Source: Daphnia pulex (Eukaryota > Arthropoda > Branchiopoda > Diplostraca > Daphniidae). Taken from it: a stretch of 64,000 bases of DNA. Under the pieces are notes generated by a model, which made no database searches, had not been told where the DNA came from, and saw only the letters and a list, made by a program, of their open reading frames with translations. The translations under genes and the position numbers were made by a program. This document shows, piece by piece, positions 1 through 12,279 of the stretch. Positions within the stretch are counted from its first letter, which is position 1. Every line of letters starts with the position of its first letter. Location: positions 10,433,501 to 10,497,500 of the forward strand of contig NC_060018.1 in assembly GCF_021134715.1 (NCBI RefSeq). Reading direction: 5' to 3'.

Positions 1-212
1 CAGTTAATTTATAAAAGGAAAATGTAAAAAGGGTTTGAATATAAAAATTCCTTCTTAAAAATTAAATATATAAAAAGCAATATGAAAAGCCCATTTGAGC
101 CATAAGACAACACGGCCGGCGTCGGAGTGATCCGATACTTTGTGCGCCACTTTTCTAGGCATAAAAAATAGGGGAAAAAATCTGAAAAAAATTCAGACAA
201 TAGAAAAAACGT

Positions 213-254
213 AAAATGACATAAATCCCAAGTTTGGTGAATTTATGTCATTTT
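213..254. repeat. Perfect 14-bp inverted repeat (hairpin)
   Basis: Arms AAAATGACATAAAT (213-226) and ATTTATGTCATTTT (241-254) are exact reverse complements around a 14-nt loop. No gene is recognised nearby. It could be a remnant of a palindromic mobile element or chance in AT-rich DNA. Confidence 0.7.
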
Positions 255-524
255 TTCGATTTTCGCCACCCGAAAAACCCATATGAAAAATACACGCCGC
301 CTTATGGAACGGCGCGGGGTGATCCCATACTTATGGAGGGGACTGTAGAAGAATTAACTATAATGGTATTGACAAGTGTCTCTAAATCCTTTTCCCAAAC
401 ATTCCCTTTGCAACGAGACAAATGAAGCAAGTCTTACCAGGACAGATATTTTGGTCCTTTTCCTCGTTACTTAAGTTAGGTAAATGGACACTTTAAAAGA
501 ACTTGCCAGCAAAGGCAAGTTGGA

Positions 525-1880
525 ACAACAAATTTGAAAAATTAAGAAAACATTTTTTCGTTATTTCACAATGTCTGTACATCAATCGACGATGAATTTC
601 AAGGCAAATCCATTGATATGCAAAATTTATGGGTTTAAATTCTAAGTTTAAGCATTATTGACCAAACATTATTTCAGTGAAATTGCTGGATCGATCGGAA
701 ATAGCGATAATATTATATATTAGACAATAAATAATACAAGATTACAATTTTTATGAGATAGATTGTATTGGTGTTGAAAAGAAACCCAAAAATACTGCCA
801 TAATGTATAGTGCAAAAAGTCAAAATCGTACTGAAGACCTTTCCTATTATATATGAAGGTCTTTTTCACTGTAAATCACTGTAAAATAACTTATTCAAGA
901 GTAACAATACAAGATTGGGTTATGAATGTAAGTGGTAGGTTGCATTGTTTATGGAAATAATGACAATTTACCGGAAGATTCACGAAAGTTAGCAATAGTG
1001 CTATAAACATAAATCTCTTGTCGAAAAAAACTATAAACATTCGTGAAATTTAGGGTCGATTACGTGTAATTTAAAAAAAATTCAAAATTTGGTCCAATTC
1101 GAGAATTTTCGTGGACAAAAACGTTATTAAGGAAAAAAACTGGATTTTGGACCATTTTCATTATTTTCAACCGACAAATGAAATTAAACCAAAATTTAAC
1201 GATAACCACGAATTTTGGGTTCTTTTGGGCCTCCAATTTACTAACTCAATTTTGGAAGCTTTTCGATTGACGTGGAAGATTAATGGGTTTTATTGCGTAG
1301 TTTAATCATTATTTACCAAAAATTATTTCAGGGACGTTGGATAGAGTCTAACAAGGTCCAAGAAAATTGCTGCTTCATTTTTTTTTAAATATTTTTTTTA
1401 AATAATTGAGCAACAGGGCATATTGTTATACCTAGGATTAAACGAGAAATTGTTAATTTAAATCTCAAAATTTCCCTAGTGGACAGGAAATTCAGGCCCT
1501 GTGCTGGCTGTAAGAAAAAATCACGCTGTAAGGAATATTTAGAGTAAAGGTGGACTAATGTATAAATAATTATACCAAAAGATTAGGAATACAAAGTTTT
1601 ACAATATTGAAAAAGGTTTTTTCAATTTTTTTAGTATTTTTCGAAATATTTCGTTACCAGGAAATGGAAGAAAATTGTTAATTTTGGAACAGCAGACGCG
1701 TATATGGACAACAAATTTCGAAAAAAAAATGTCGTTATTTCGCAATGTTTCTATAACAATCTACGCAGATTTTCAAGGCAAATCGATTGATGTGATACAT
1801 TTATGAGTTTTATTGCTTGATTTAAGCATTATTAACCAAACATTTTTTCAGGGACTTTGGATCGAGTCTGGCCAAGAAAA
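525..1880 (+). repeat. Three diverged copies of a dispersed direct repeat
   Basis: Related blocks lie near 525-700, 1262-1352 and 1700-1875. Shared landmarks are a CGTTATTTC(A/G)CAATGT stretch, TTTCAAGGCAAATC, a TTTAAGCATTATT(G/A)ACCAAACATT segment and a closing TTTCAG followed by GGA(C)TTGGATCGAGTC-like sequence. The middle copy retains only the last portion. No coding capacity is convincing. The intervening 700-1260 and 1353-1700 stretches hold nothing else I can name. Confidence 0.55.
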
Positions 1881-2530
1881 TGATTTTTTCTATTTTGTTT
1901 TTTTGTTTTATTCTTTTCGCAAAATGATATTTTTAAAAAGAATAGGGTTTCAGTCATTTTTGCAAAAAAATTTGAATTTCATGTCAACATTTGAATTAGA
2001 TAATGGCCTTTTTTTCTCGCCGGATCTAATGTCCAAAACTAGCCCACAATTGTTTTTATCGGAAATGATATTCGAGTCGTATCGTTTTTTTCATTTATCT
2101 CATAAATCTTAATTTAAAATACAAATAGGACGAAAAACAGTAAATATTATTTTTGATATAATGACAGCCTTGAGATTCGAACAAATGACCAATAATGGTG
2201 ATTTTATCCTCAAGCTACCACCTAACCTACTGTTCCGCCCAAACTAAAAATGTGTGAATTCTTAAACCTGTCTATTCAGTTGAGAATTGATAGTAGAATT
2301 ATTTTTTCCGGCTATGTTTTAAATTTGGAACAGCCTATCATGGCGTTTCATGAAATAATATTCAAAACACCAGTTCTGAGAATCAAAATCAAACAATATA
2401 ATATATACACATATACACATACATAAAGATATTCACATTTTTTTAAATCATTAAATCCACTCTGCCATCTGAACCTGCGTCGTATATTGATCAATTCCAA
2501 TGTATGATTGATACCTGCGAGAAGTGGCCG
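1881..2530. other. Intergenic, with one SINE-like scrap
   Basis: There is no supported gene. Around 2160-2240 a GATTCGAAC box followed by a CTACCACC...CTGTTCCGCCC segment resembles a diverged, reverse-oriented tRNA-derived SINE head related to the copies at 9.3-9.9 kb. Confidence 0.35.
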
Positions 2531-2534
2531 TAAA

Positions 2535-2665
2535 ATTGATTTTCAAGGGTATACTGACTGTGTTGTGAATTTGGGACATCCATGATGCGTTTTCAAAATG
2601 ATTTTGAAAATATGTTACCTTTGTTGGTTACCTTGAGCATTTGCTGTCTCTAAGTTATGTCATGG
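2535..2665 (-). repeat. Diverged SINE tail related to the 9.3 kb array
   Basis: The sequence around 2548-2600 (GGGTATACTGACTGTGTTGTGAATTTGGGAC, here read in parts) parallels the start of the units at 9303, 9511 and 9730, including the following TGATGCGTTTTCAAAATGATTTT block. Only the tail part is recognisable. Confidence 0.5.
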
Positions 2666-2878
2666 AATTCGAACGACGAAATTTTACAACCATAAGCTCT
2701 GTATTTTCCCTTGCCCCATTACATCCCATTTCCCATAAGACTAAGTTGGTTGAGAATTTTTTTGTTCAAAATTGTTGTTTTGTTTCATGGGGCTTTAACA
2801 GCATAGGAAATGGCAATAGCCAAAAAAGTGTTCCGAATTTGTACTAAAAGGTAGTTTAATTCTAAGGTTAGATCTATT

Positions 2879-2898
2879 GCCACGACATATGTCGTGGC
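2879..2898. repeat. Perfect 20-bp palindrome
   Basis: GCCACGACATATGTCGTGGC is exactly self-complementary. It lies 33 bp before a second inverted repeat that uses the same TTGCCACGA core, so both probably belong to one small element. Confidence 0.85.
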
Positions 2899-2931
2899 CT
2901 GACGGTCAAAACTAAAAAAAGAAAATTGTCT

Positions 2932-2982
2932 ATTGCCACGATACGCCTATACTTCCTCTCTGATCTCTCATATCGTGGCAAT
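2932..2982. repeat. 12-bp inverted repeat with 27-nt loop
   Basis: ATTGCCACGATA (2932-2943) and TATCGTGGCAAT (2971-2982) are exact reverse complements. The core repeats that of the neighbouring 20-bp palindrome. Confidence 0.8.
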
Positions 2983-2999
2983 ATTGTTAGATATGAGGT

Positions 3000-5480
3000 A
3001 GCTGGACTGCTTCATTTGATCAGAAAATTTGGGTATAAAGGTATCCCTGCTTTTCTATTTTAATGGCTGCTTGGAATGATTATTGGACTTCGATACTTTA
3101 GCGTTCAGCCATGAGTTAAAAACTGAACTTCTCTTTCTTTTACTATTAATTTACTTGAGTGTTTTCAATAGGGATAGGCCTCTTCTGGATATCGTTCCCT
3201 GGTCTTGTCGAAAAAATTTTAAAGGTAAATTCAAACCTCCAGATTGACGAAGTTTACAATGTGCTCGGTTCGATCTTCGACTGTCACGAAGTTCCTGGTT
3301 AACAGGTTTCTAATGGAGGTATTTCGGTATGTATTAGCCGACGGACGGTTAATTATGTGGTTAACGGTACAGTCAAGATATTCCGTTCTTAAATCATCTT
3401 CATCCGGAACCTAAATAAAAAAATTCATCATATTTAGACGTAAACGAAGAATGAAGTAATACTTCACCATCATCGGACCTCACATCGACTGCATGGAGCA
3501 GCAATACCTGGTATTTTGATGAACAATTGAATCGAGAGAAACCGCTTAGTCAACGGAGAAAGCGGATTTATTGCTGCCTCTGCTGTAAGTAGGGTCCTCT
3601 ATCCCTGAGCGTTCAACTCGACAGGTCTGCTTACGTAAGTGTCGGTGAAAGCTTGCGCTTTACTCCATGAAGCGCACAACAATCCCTGGTAGACGGTAGA
3701 CGAGACTGCAAAACGGTTGAAGACCAGAATAATACAGGAAAATAGAGCCAATTTCCCATCAATCTCAGGGTCAAGCCAACTACTTCGGGCGACCCAACAA
3801 GTCAACCAATCACATACGAGATGGTGGACGAAACACTGAATCTACCACTCTGACTGGTCAGACAGTGGTTTAGAGTTGGGCATTTTCAATGGTGGTGGGT
3901 CTTTTAGAAATATTTCCTTAAAAAAGCTGTCTGCAAAACCTTGTGGCTTAGAAGAAGCTTAAAACATTAAAAATGGTAACGTAATTCGAAAATGCCACGG
4001 GCCTCTAGCAGACGCATTTTTTTAGTTCTAGGGCGTGTCTAAAAAGCTAGGACTGCAAAAATGATGAATTTTTAGTGAGTCAGGTGATTACTTATATATT
4101 TCTCCTTGAGTCCCGAATTTTTCTCTGCCATTTCTTCATTCTGCGACTAATTAAATAATAAACTACGACATTATCTAACCAAAAACCAAAAAGTCTATCA
4201 AGTATTTAGGAAAATAGTAAAAATTAATAGATCTTGGGTTTCAAAAATGGATACGCCCCAAGTACCCCCATAGGTAGGCGCAGAGTGGATTTAGTCTGTT
4301 TGACACTCGATATTATATTGGATGAGAAATAAAATACGACTAATTAGCAAGGCGATGGGCAATCTTGTGGTCGTTTCATTTAACTTGTGTACCTTGTCGC
4401 TTAAATATAATGAAGCATTTATTCAAGTCGTTGGCTGAAATTGTGATTGAATTACAATACACATACAGTTGGATACTTATAGTGTTTGGTAAGGTAAGCG
4501 CTTGTATTTGCTATATATGTTTAGTCTTGAATCGTCGAAACTCTATATTTAGTGCGGTATTTTCAAATGCACAATATAAGCAACCACTAGCGATAACCAT
4601 AAAAATGAAAAGATAGGCGTTTAGGTGAAAAGATAAATGGTATTATTCAGTTAAAATTAATCGGTTTTCATAAGTGGTTTCTTATTTAAGTGGTGATACT
4701 TTAATTAATTGTTATTCCCCAAGTTTTTTAAATAATTACTAAAATAGTAGAATTCTACAATGGTTGGAAGCAATTCTGTTGACTAATTCTCGAAAAAAAA
4801 ATTAGAAAAAATATAAATAAAGCATCGAATACAAGCAACCACAAGCGACATTCAACAAAACCATTAGCTAATTGCATAGTAAAAACACTACGTAATCATA
4901 TGTAGGTAATAGTTATTCGATTTAAATCAGTGGTTACTTATATCCGCATACCGTTAACACCAGAAAAAACCACCCCAATGACAAAGTAGATATTTAACAA
5001 AATTTGTGGTTCCTCACATTATGATCATACACATAAGATTTTAGTAGGTGAATAACTAATTCTAAAATTTTACTTTAGATTTACTAATACATACGAGGAT
5101 TCGGGATTGCCTTTAAAGATATGAATGAATCTTTTTATTTTCATATTGTTATTTATCGATAGAATAAACATTGAATTTAATAAATGGATTTAAAATAATT
5201 TAATTCAGGACGTTTTTTGATAATTTGTAAATATTTCCATTTGGCAACTTTTCGCAAAGCCCTAAACCTATTTGTCGTGTGTGTCCGTTTCCCTTTATTT
5301 TTTGAAAATGACCAGACAAGTTAATTCAATTACTCTTTTCTCTGATACATCAAACATTATTTTCATGGCGGCTAAATCTCTCCAGTTTTGAGCTAGGGAT
5401 CCTTCACACGGGCTATCGACGTCGATTGACTGGTCTATTTATATATTTTTTAGAAATTTATACTGTTATCCACTTGCGGA
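3000..5480. other. Long stretch without an identifiable gene
   Basis: A minus-strand open frame at 3599-3805 (68 codons) is the only sizeable one, and its protein resembles nothing I recognise. The rest is AT-rich sequence with no supported exon, RNA or repeat. Confidence 0.4.
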
Positions 5481-5494
5481 TTTCTTATTTTATT

Positions 5495-6060
5495 TGTGTG
5501 GTGGTTGATGGCCCTCCCGAAAAATTAAAAACACCAAAAGTCTTTTGGGTGGAAAACAAGAATTTGTGAGAGTGTTTGTGTGTGTGTGTGTGTTGTATAC
5601 ACACACTGGGGATTGTATTTATACACACGTGTATATATGCTGGCCCCCTACCCGACCCTCCTCTATAAAAGGGGATGAGAGAGCCGAAGCAAAAAGAGAG
5701 GGAAGGAGGAGGTCTTTGGGTTTTGTATAATGTATAGCCAGTCTAGCGTCGACCACTGTCCGCACCGCATACGTTCGTTTCGCTCCTCCGTTATTTTTAT
5801 TTTTGAATTTTTGGTTTTCCATCACCCGTATTTTTGTTTTGTCAATTTGTGAATTTGTGAACACGTGTCAATCGTGGCATTTACTGTGGGTTTTTATTTT
5901 TTTTTTATTTACGGGGACCTTTATTTACGGGTTCGTTTGTACTCGGGTCGGACTGGGTGACCATCGTCGTGACCATCTTCAAGTTAGTCGCTTCAGCCGT
6001 GTCTTCGCCACAAGCAGGTCAGAATTCATTTTTTTAAAACAAACTACTGGTCGGAAAATG
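5495..6060 (+). promoter_or_regulatory. TATA promoter-like or solo-LTR-like segment
   Basis: A GT/AC-rich simple sequence (5575-5632) is followed by CTATAAAAGGGG with the TATA box at 5664-5670, then a GC-richer leader with no convincing start codon. The arrangement fits an RNA polymerase II promoter and leader, either of a host gene lost from the window or of an LTR. Matching terminal repeats or a primer-binding site are not visible, so the LTR reading is only an alternative. A palindromic TGACGTCA box (CRE type) lies downstream at 6087-6094. Confidence 0.4.
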
Positions 6061-6452
6061 TTTTTCGTTTTTTGTCATAATTCATGTGACGTCAAACGTC
6101 TTTTCCATTATTTTTATTTCACTCACAAAAGTTTTATTGATCCACTTTCGCCGAGTTCTTTGAAGTTGATAACGGATTGAGTTTCAGCTTCATTAAACTT
6201 TTCTTTTCTTTTTATTTTTCGATTCTTTTATCGGAAGATCAGGTTTCTTCTTTTTTTTTATTAGTTTCGATTGTCGTTTGACTAAATCCTTTTTCATTCG
6301 AATCTTTTTTTACGACAATCAATTTGAGTGAATCAATGAAAAGGAGAGACATTTGGTGGCTTCATTCAAAATCCGTTCCGTTTTGGTGGCCTCTAATGCG
6401 GTATACACGCAAAGGGGTTGGGGCTAATATCAATGACAGGTGATAAATGATG

Positions 6453-6891
6453 CAATTTGATCAAGTTGCCCATATAGGCGCAGAGACGAGGGCCACTTCG
6501 GGTCCGCGCCGATCTTCCATTCCAGAGGTTACGTCTCCCATTTCTTTGAGATTCTCCTTCTTTGATGTCATGGACCACTGCTGATCTTCTTTGATCATTC
6601 GAATTTCCTCTTCCTACAGAGAGTTGTATTAACCTATTGTATCATGAACTATAAGAATCCAAGGAGAAATATACCTGAAGGTAGGTTTCGATGTTGTTTA
6701 GCACTTGAACTTTCAGTCGCAAGGGAACAGAAGGTTCCAATAAACTCTAAATAAAAAAAGGGACGGAAAATTAAGTAAGAGTCTGATGAATTACGATAAC
6801 CAATAATTTCAACTTACATTAAGATAAACTGATTTCAGGGATTCTACCAACATATGAAGTCGTAATGCATGATGCAAACAGAACCAATAGC
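6453..6891 (-). pseudogene. Nipped-B/SCC2-like cohesin-loader fragment
   Basis: Three consecutive minus-strand exons match the HEAT-repeat region of Nipped-B/NIPBL, which loads cohesin onto chromatin. Exon 1 (6891-6818) reads AIGSVCIMHYDF then, after a frameshift, ESLKSVYLN. Exon 2 (6746-6675) reads SLLEPSVPLRLKVQVLNN ending NIETYLQ, 24 codons in phase 0. Exon 3 (from 6613) reads EEEIRMIKEDQQW and KENLKEMGDVTSGM, the best-conserved block of the family. GT and AG dinucleotides flank the two introns. After GM the homology ends and a stop follows near 6453. The frameshift and the loss of the rest of this ~2,000-residue protein mark it as a DNA-level duplicated, decayed piece. Open exon-like stretches at 7010-7080 and 7140-7310 on the same strand may be further upstream exons but are not convincing. 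Confidence 0.75.
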
Positions 6892-7319
6892 CTGGAAAAC
6901 AAATTCAAAGTTTTATATAAGGCAAATTAAGGAAAATAAATATTTTCTTAATACATGAAGAGTAAAGAACTGTTTCATGCCATGTATGTATGTTTCATGC
7001 CTCACTTTTCATGCCATGTACGATAGCAGTGAGAATTTTGTTCTACTGAGTAGCCAGTACTTCAGCATCCTGCATTTTCAAAACATTTTAGAATTTTCTC
7101 ATTAAAATTATGTAATAATTTAATCACTTACAATATCCTGGAAAATATATCCAATTATTTCCAGAGTGAATTGAGATTTAGAAAATGTGAGAAGTGATGC
7201 CGAGCGGCCATTGAAAAGTCGCGCTAGATCATCGTTTTCGGAAATTGAACAAGCAGTGCCGGATATATTTTTGTTGCCGTCATCTTGTGATTCTTGTCTA
7301 AGATGTGGTCATCTAGCGA

Positions 7320-8100
7320 TAAAATTTGTAATTTTAATCAGCAGAGTCGGAACTTGAACGCCGGCGGCACCGTTACATCCAAGAAGCCGTCCCACAGTAA
7401 TTTCACTCCTGGAAAAATCGGATGACAACCGATGTAGACACAAATTTCCAAATATATACGACGCAGATGGACAGAAAAAGGAGGAGCCGTAAAAGTAACC
7501 TCACCGAGATTCGTACGAAACTTCTTTCTTTTTCGGATTCTCCACATTCGATTCTCCACAAACAGATTCTCCACAAAACGACCTATGTTAAATGTAAATA
7601 AGCTTTAATAAAAAGGAAACAAAACCCAGAATTTATGGCACTCAACTGGAATTGTTAGAAATGGGCCATTCATGAAGAAACTGCAGCACGTCCACCAATA
7701 AAATGTTTCCATTCACACAGCTTAAAAAGTTTTCCACCTGCTTGAGTATTCGTTAATTATTTAGTTTGACCACGTTCCTCAACTAGTTTTAAACATTTCC
7801 ACAGCACCAGCAAAATCCTATTTTTTATTAATATTTAATTTTGGGGCTATTGATAAATTCGCTATGGATTTTACTTGAAAGCTAAGAAGTTCTCGATATT
7901 TTGCTAGAAGAATTTAGGACCAGTCTTGTAGCATCCCTTTTGGCAAATTAATGACAGCACTTTGAAACGGAATTAGTATCTCCCACTGAAAGTACAAATA
8001 AATCAAAAATAATCACAAAATGCCCCGAAATAATGAAAATTGATTATCAATAGAAATGAAACATAATAGATAGTCTAACTTTTTTGTAGAGAGTCAACAG
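7320..8100. other. No supported gene
   Basis: A minus-strand open frame at 7338-7574 (78 codons) has no recognisable motif. Nothing else stands out between the Nipped-B fragment and the receptor gene. Confidence 0.35.
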
Positions 8101-8613
8101 AGGTCGATTTGGCCAACCGTGAGATAACCGGTTCAGTAAAGTTTGGATCTCAGAAGTGTGGTAGGATTCAATCAGCTGTTGGATTAGTTCTACGGGTCTG
8201 GATTAGTTCACTGGCGCCGATCGGCGTAGGCATATTTTAACAGTGCCACAGTGTTTAGACGAAAAACCTTTTCCTGCTGAATTAAGTGTTTCTTAATCTT
8301 TATCGTTCATTGTGGTTAGTGCCTGCATCTGTTTCCGATAAAAAAAACTTCGTTGCATGCTGATTTCTTTCCAACGAACCATTTGGTTTTGAAATCTAAA
8401 TCGTTGCCTAACCACTCTTTCTGCCTACGGCTAAAACTTCTCGTTCCTTATCAAGGTTTTCCCCTCTGCTCACCAGCATCCTGTTCTTTATATTTCTCAT
8501 GACATTTTACGTATTCACCTTCAGTCAGTTGTTTTCACGCCAAATACGAAAGCACTAGGTGCCAAACAATTTTACAGCATGTGATCACATATTTACAATC
8601 ACAGTGTCTGGAA

Positions 8614-9303
8614 ATGTTTGCGTGTAACTTCGTGAAGTCGATGCAGTTGGTGTTTTTCTTTTACTTCGTTCGAAGTTATGCGCAACGGATACGTTTGCTT
8701 CCGGATGTGGCAGAACAAGTGATTGATGCAGGTTCCAACATCACTCTGATTTGTATCTTTGAGGATTTAAAATTTTACAGTAAAATATCGGCTGTGGCAC
8801 CTCTATCATGGGAATTGCCCGACTACATCGTGAAATATCCGGAAGTAAGCAGTACAACTAATTATATCATTATTTTAATCCTTTTCTTCAAGAACAATTT
8901 TTTAACAACAATTGTATTTACAGGAGAGTTTTGTCGCTAATCGCCTTGTTAAGACGTTTGACACCAATGAAACGCACAAGATATCGTCTCTTACTCTGGC
9001 ACAGGCCACAACGAAAGACACGGGATATTTCGGTTGTACCGGACGGTTATTGCGTGTTTATGATGAAACCTTAGAAACCAAACAATACGTCTACGTTTAC
9101 CGTATCTTATTCGGGGTGTATTCATTAAATCAAATTTGCAAAATTTGATTCAAAATTTGCTGTATAGGTAACGATAGCCTCGCTTTCATTGACGATCCAT
9201 CCCAAGGTGGTAGAAAGGGCTACCACTTTACTTTTCGACAAGGGAATTCCGGCCTTGTTCCATGCAAATCCACTCATCAAAATGTTACCGTAACTATCAA
9301 ATC
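8614..9303 (+). pseudogene. VEGF/PDGF-receptor-like gene, first Ig domains only
   Basis: Three exons splice cleanly: 8614-8844, 8924-9101 and 9168-9303, with GT...AG introns and matched reading phase. ATG 8614 or 8641 starts a hydrophobic signal peptide (MQLVFFFYFVRSYAQ). The first Ig-like domain has the paired cysteines (SNITLICIFED and DTGYFGCTGR, the usual D-x-G-x-Y-x-C). Exon 3 (NDSLAFIDDPSQGGRKGY... up to PCKSTHQNVTVTIKSG) opens the second Ig domain in the style of arthropod Pvr/VEGFR-like receptors. The frame then meets the first SINE unit and no kinase or transmembrane region follows. These exons carry no stops, so the copy was truncated recently or by the SINE event. A related copy sits at 62.7 kb. 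Role, if expressed: extracellular growth-factor binding; this remnant would be a secreted fragment. Confidence 0.75.
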
Positions 9304-9890
9304 GGGTATCCTTACTGTGTTATAAATTCGGGATAGCCCTGTGGCGTTTTTTGAAATAATTTCAAAAATACCTCTCCTCGGATTTGAACCAATAATAAAA
9401 AGTATAACGTGGTTCCCAGCTAGCGACTGAACCCACTGTGCCATCGGAATACGTCAATATATTATGAACTCATGAAAACCAAAGGGAAGTGGACGTCGAC
9501 TATATTTTACGGGTATCCTTACTGTGTTATAAATTCGGGACAGCCCTGAGGCGTTTTTCGAAATAATTTCAAAAATGGATCTCCTAGGATTTGAACCAAG
9601 GACCAATAAAGATATTCGAGCTCCTAGGCGGAGTCTGAACCCACTGTACCATCGGAATATATCTTACATTTTCGATCTCTTCAACGTATGATGCAGACCA
9701 AAGAGATGTGACCACAGAATTAATTTTACGGGTATCTTCACTGTGTTATAAATTCGGGACAGCCCTCAGGCGATTTTAGAAATAATTTTAATAATTTTTT
9801 GGATTTGAACCAACGACTAAAAGTTACACAGGTAACTGATAGTTACTTAACCCACTGTGCCACCTGAACTTTATTTAGGAGTATGTAATA
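9303..9890 (-). repeat. Three tandem tRNA-derived SINE units
   Basis: Three units begin with CGGGTATC(C)TTACTGTG near 9303, 9511 and 9730. Read on the minus strand each has an RNA polymerase III B box GGTTCAAATCC (complement at 9380-9390, 9597-9607, 9801-9811) and an A-box-like TGGCACAGTGGG or close variant (complement near 9430-9446 for the first). The tRNA-like head is followed by a tail containing CTGTCCCGAATTTATAACAC. Units are about 204-217 bp apart with similar inter-unit sequence, so this is a tandem array and not three independent insertions. Relatives lie near 2.5 kb and 54.7-55.1 kb. Confidence 0.75.
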
Positions 9891-11130
9891 ACAAATTAAA
9901 ATGGAATTAACAATAAGGGAATGCAAGACTCTTTTAAAAAATCATCAATAAAGACGTAATGAAAAAACTTTCAGCATGATCAACATCCACCTCAAAATAA
10001 GTGTCGTCAAACTGCACGTAACTTAAAAGAAGTTAGTAAATCCCAGATATTGACACTTCAACTAGTACCATCTTGCGTACATTATACTGTCCCGATTTTG
10101 TGTACTTGGGTGTCCCGATTTTGTGTTATGGGTTTTATCACCAGCAAGCTTCTCGATCGATTTTATGGAAATTTCTGATTTTTTCTTGCATTTCAATGAA
10201 TGGAATCTAGAGATTCTGTCGAGCTCTTTCATTTAAGACTAAATTCAGCTCAAAATAACCCCTAAATAACTTAATATGGATGGATTTCAAACGTCCCAAA
10301 TCTAGCTTTTTTCTAAGTCCTTTTTTATAATATATTATTTGTCATATCTTTACAATTTGTACAGCTACATTGACATAGTTGTATGTAAACGTAGATCCGT
10401 TTATTTTCTTTAATTTCAGCAACTTTCCCTTTAAAAAATCGGGTTAGTTTTTCTATTAAACTGAAAAATGTTATTTCGTCCCAAATAAGAAATTTTCGGG
10501 CCTGTCCCGAATTAGGTACTTTACCCTAACACAATAAATAATAAAGATGAATTTTCAAATGCATTTTTAATATTTTAAAATAGAATAAACAAAAATAAGT
10601 CATTAAAAACAAATTTGATTTGTTTTTTTGCGCAATTTAAAAAAATTGTGAATTTCAATTACGAAATTTAACATATCAAAAATTGTCTAATGACTTCGAC
10701 CGTATTTAAGGATAGGGAATCAAATTATGTTTAAATTAAATCTATTTCTGGACACATTGATTAGTAATTTTATAGATTATAGAACAAAAACCTATATTTT
10801 TACTATACCCCCGAGAGGCGAGGGTCCTCCTAACCTAGCGAACCTGGCGGGAATCTTGGGATCCTTTACTAAACACCCGCCGTTTCTTCCAAGAGACTGG
10901 GATAGCCGGATAGTGCATCTTTCCTATTATATCACGCTGAAACCAAGAAGTTAGAGTTGGGCTATCAAATTACAGCCTTATGGAGAGTTGGATCCCACAC
11001 CCTTGCTACCTATTAATCAGAGTGTAGCAGAGACTTGACGTTGCTCGTTCCTGACCAAATTCTCAAGAGATTCAGTGCACGAAGAATTCTACCAGAAGTC
11101 ATAACTAAGAATTTTATAGAAAGCTACGCG
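9890..11130. other. No supported gene
   Basis: A short direct repeat TGTCCCGATTTTGTGT occurs twice around 10087-10126. An open frame at 10727-10954 lies in a locally GC-rich patch but has no recognisable motif. Confidence 0.35.
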
Positions 11131-11136
11131 TGACGC

Positions 11137-12060
11137 TTGTCGGTCAAGGAAGAAGAAGAGCTACCCACCCGATATTGGCTGCCCCATTTCGGTGTACCAA
11201 TGGCCTCTGGGTGTCAAGAATTGCGCTTAGTATTCGGCGCGGCCTCAAAGTATCACGAAAGTAGCCTTAACAACTACGTCACGGCAAAACTGACCCTTCA
11301 AAACCCACTTCCCGCCGTTCGTTTCCGTTCTTCGTTTCCACTAGGGAGTGGTTGCCTGGGCATCCGACATCGTCGCCATCTTTAGTCGCATTCGATACAA
11401 CCGTGGATTGAGGAGAGGCAGATGGTGCCATTCTGCGCAACATCTACGTCGATGACTACCTCGACTCTGGCAGGTGCATGGAAGAAGCGTTCTGGTGAGC
11501 GACAGCAGTAAATGGGTTGGTCAAGAGCGGCGACTTTCACCTAGACCATTGGGTGTCGAACGACATCCGTCTCTTGGTGAAACTCCCGCCATTCGACTCG
11601 AAGAGTAACAAGTTTGTCAACATTGGAGCTTACGACGCGGAGATCATCCTTGGAATCACAGAGAGGCCCGCCACTAACATGTTGGGGTTCCGAATGAAAT
11701 TAATACACATCACCTACACGAGTGTTGAACTTTTATCGAAAGTGCGGGTCTTTTTTACCCTTGGGGAACTGCTGCACAACTTACTCTGAAGGCCAAAATT
11801 TGACTAAAAGAACTGGGCTTAAAAGGATTGAAGTGAGATGTCCCAGACACTGGTTCAGATCGCGAATGCTTTGAGCAGTTCTTCGGTGCAATGGAGCAGC
11901 TGCAGAAAATAGAATTCTCCCGCTGCATCTTTGCGGATAAGGAAAATATTGTCCGTACGGAATTGAATACCTTCGTTGACGCCTCAGAATAGGCCACATG
12001 CTACATCCAGCGTGTATAAAGACCATAAAGTAATTGTCGTCACTCGTCAAATCAGTGACA
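11137..12060 (+). mobile_element. BEL/Pao retrotransposon pol remnant (RT to RNase H region)
   Basis: The plus strand carries consecutive BEL/Pao reverse-transcriptase motifs in shifting frames: a YWLPHFGV block and LRLVFGAASKY (family form RVVFDASAK) near 11170-11270, the catalytic YVDD at 11445-11456, a KSGDFHL...W-SND block near 11520-11560, and LGFRMKLIHITYTSVELLSK near 11690-11745. Further downstream come the KIEFPRC-like and VDASE-like segments typical of the region entering RNase H, around 11905-11990. Several stops and frameshifts interrupt it. No gag, protease, integrase or LTRs are visible, so this is a dead internal fragment. Confidence 0.8.
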
Positions 12061-12279
12061 TAATATCTGTCCATGGTTGATGGTTCGAATCACAAAAAAA
12101 TTATAATTGATGATTTATATTTGAATGATATAATTGAACAGTATGATTGGAAAGTCGACTATTGCTAAGACATCTAAGCGTGAAAAAATGTTTGCTCTCT
12201 GAAATCATCATTCAATCTCATTTTCACCCATATTTTTACGTCAATAACAACATCCGAAAAGTAACATATAAACAAGAAT

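Noticed and set aside
3599..3805. Minus-strand frame as a retrotransposon integrase piece
   Set aside because: No integrase or chromodomain motif could be aligned; left unassigned.
5575..5632. GT-repeat with ATACACAC as a possible regulatory palindrome
   Set aside because: It is a simple microsatellite; the symmetry follows from the dinucleotide composition.
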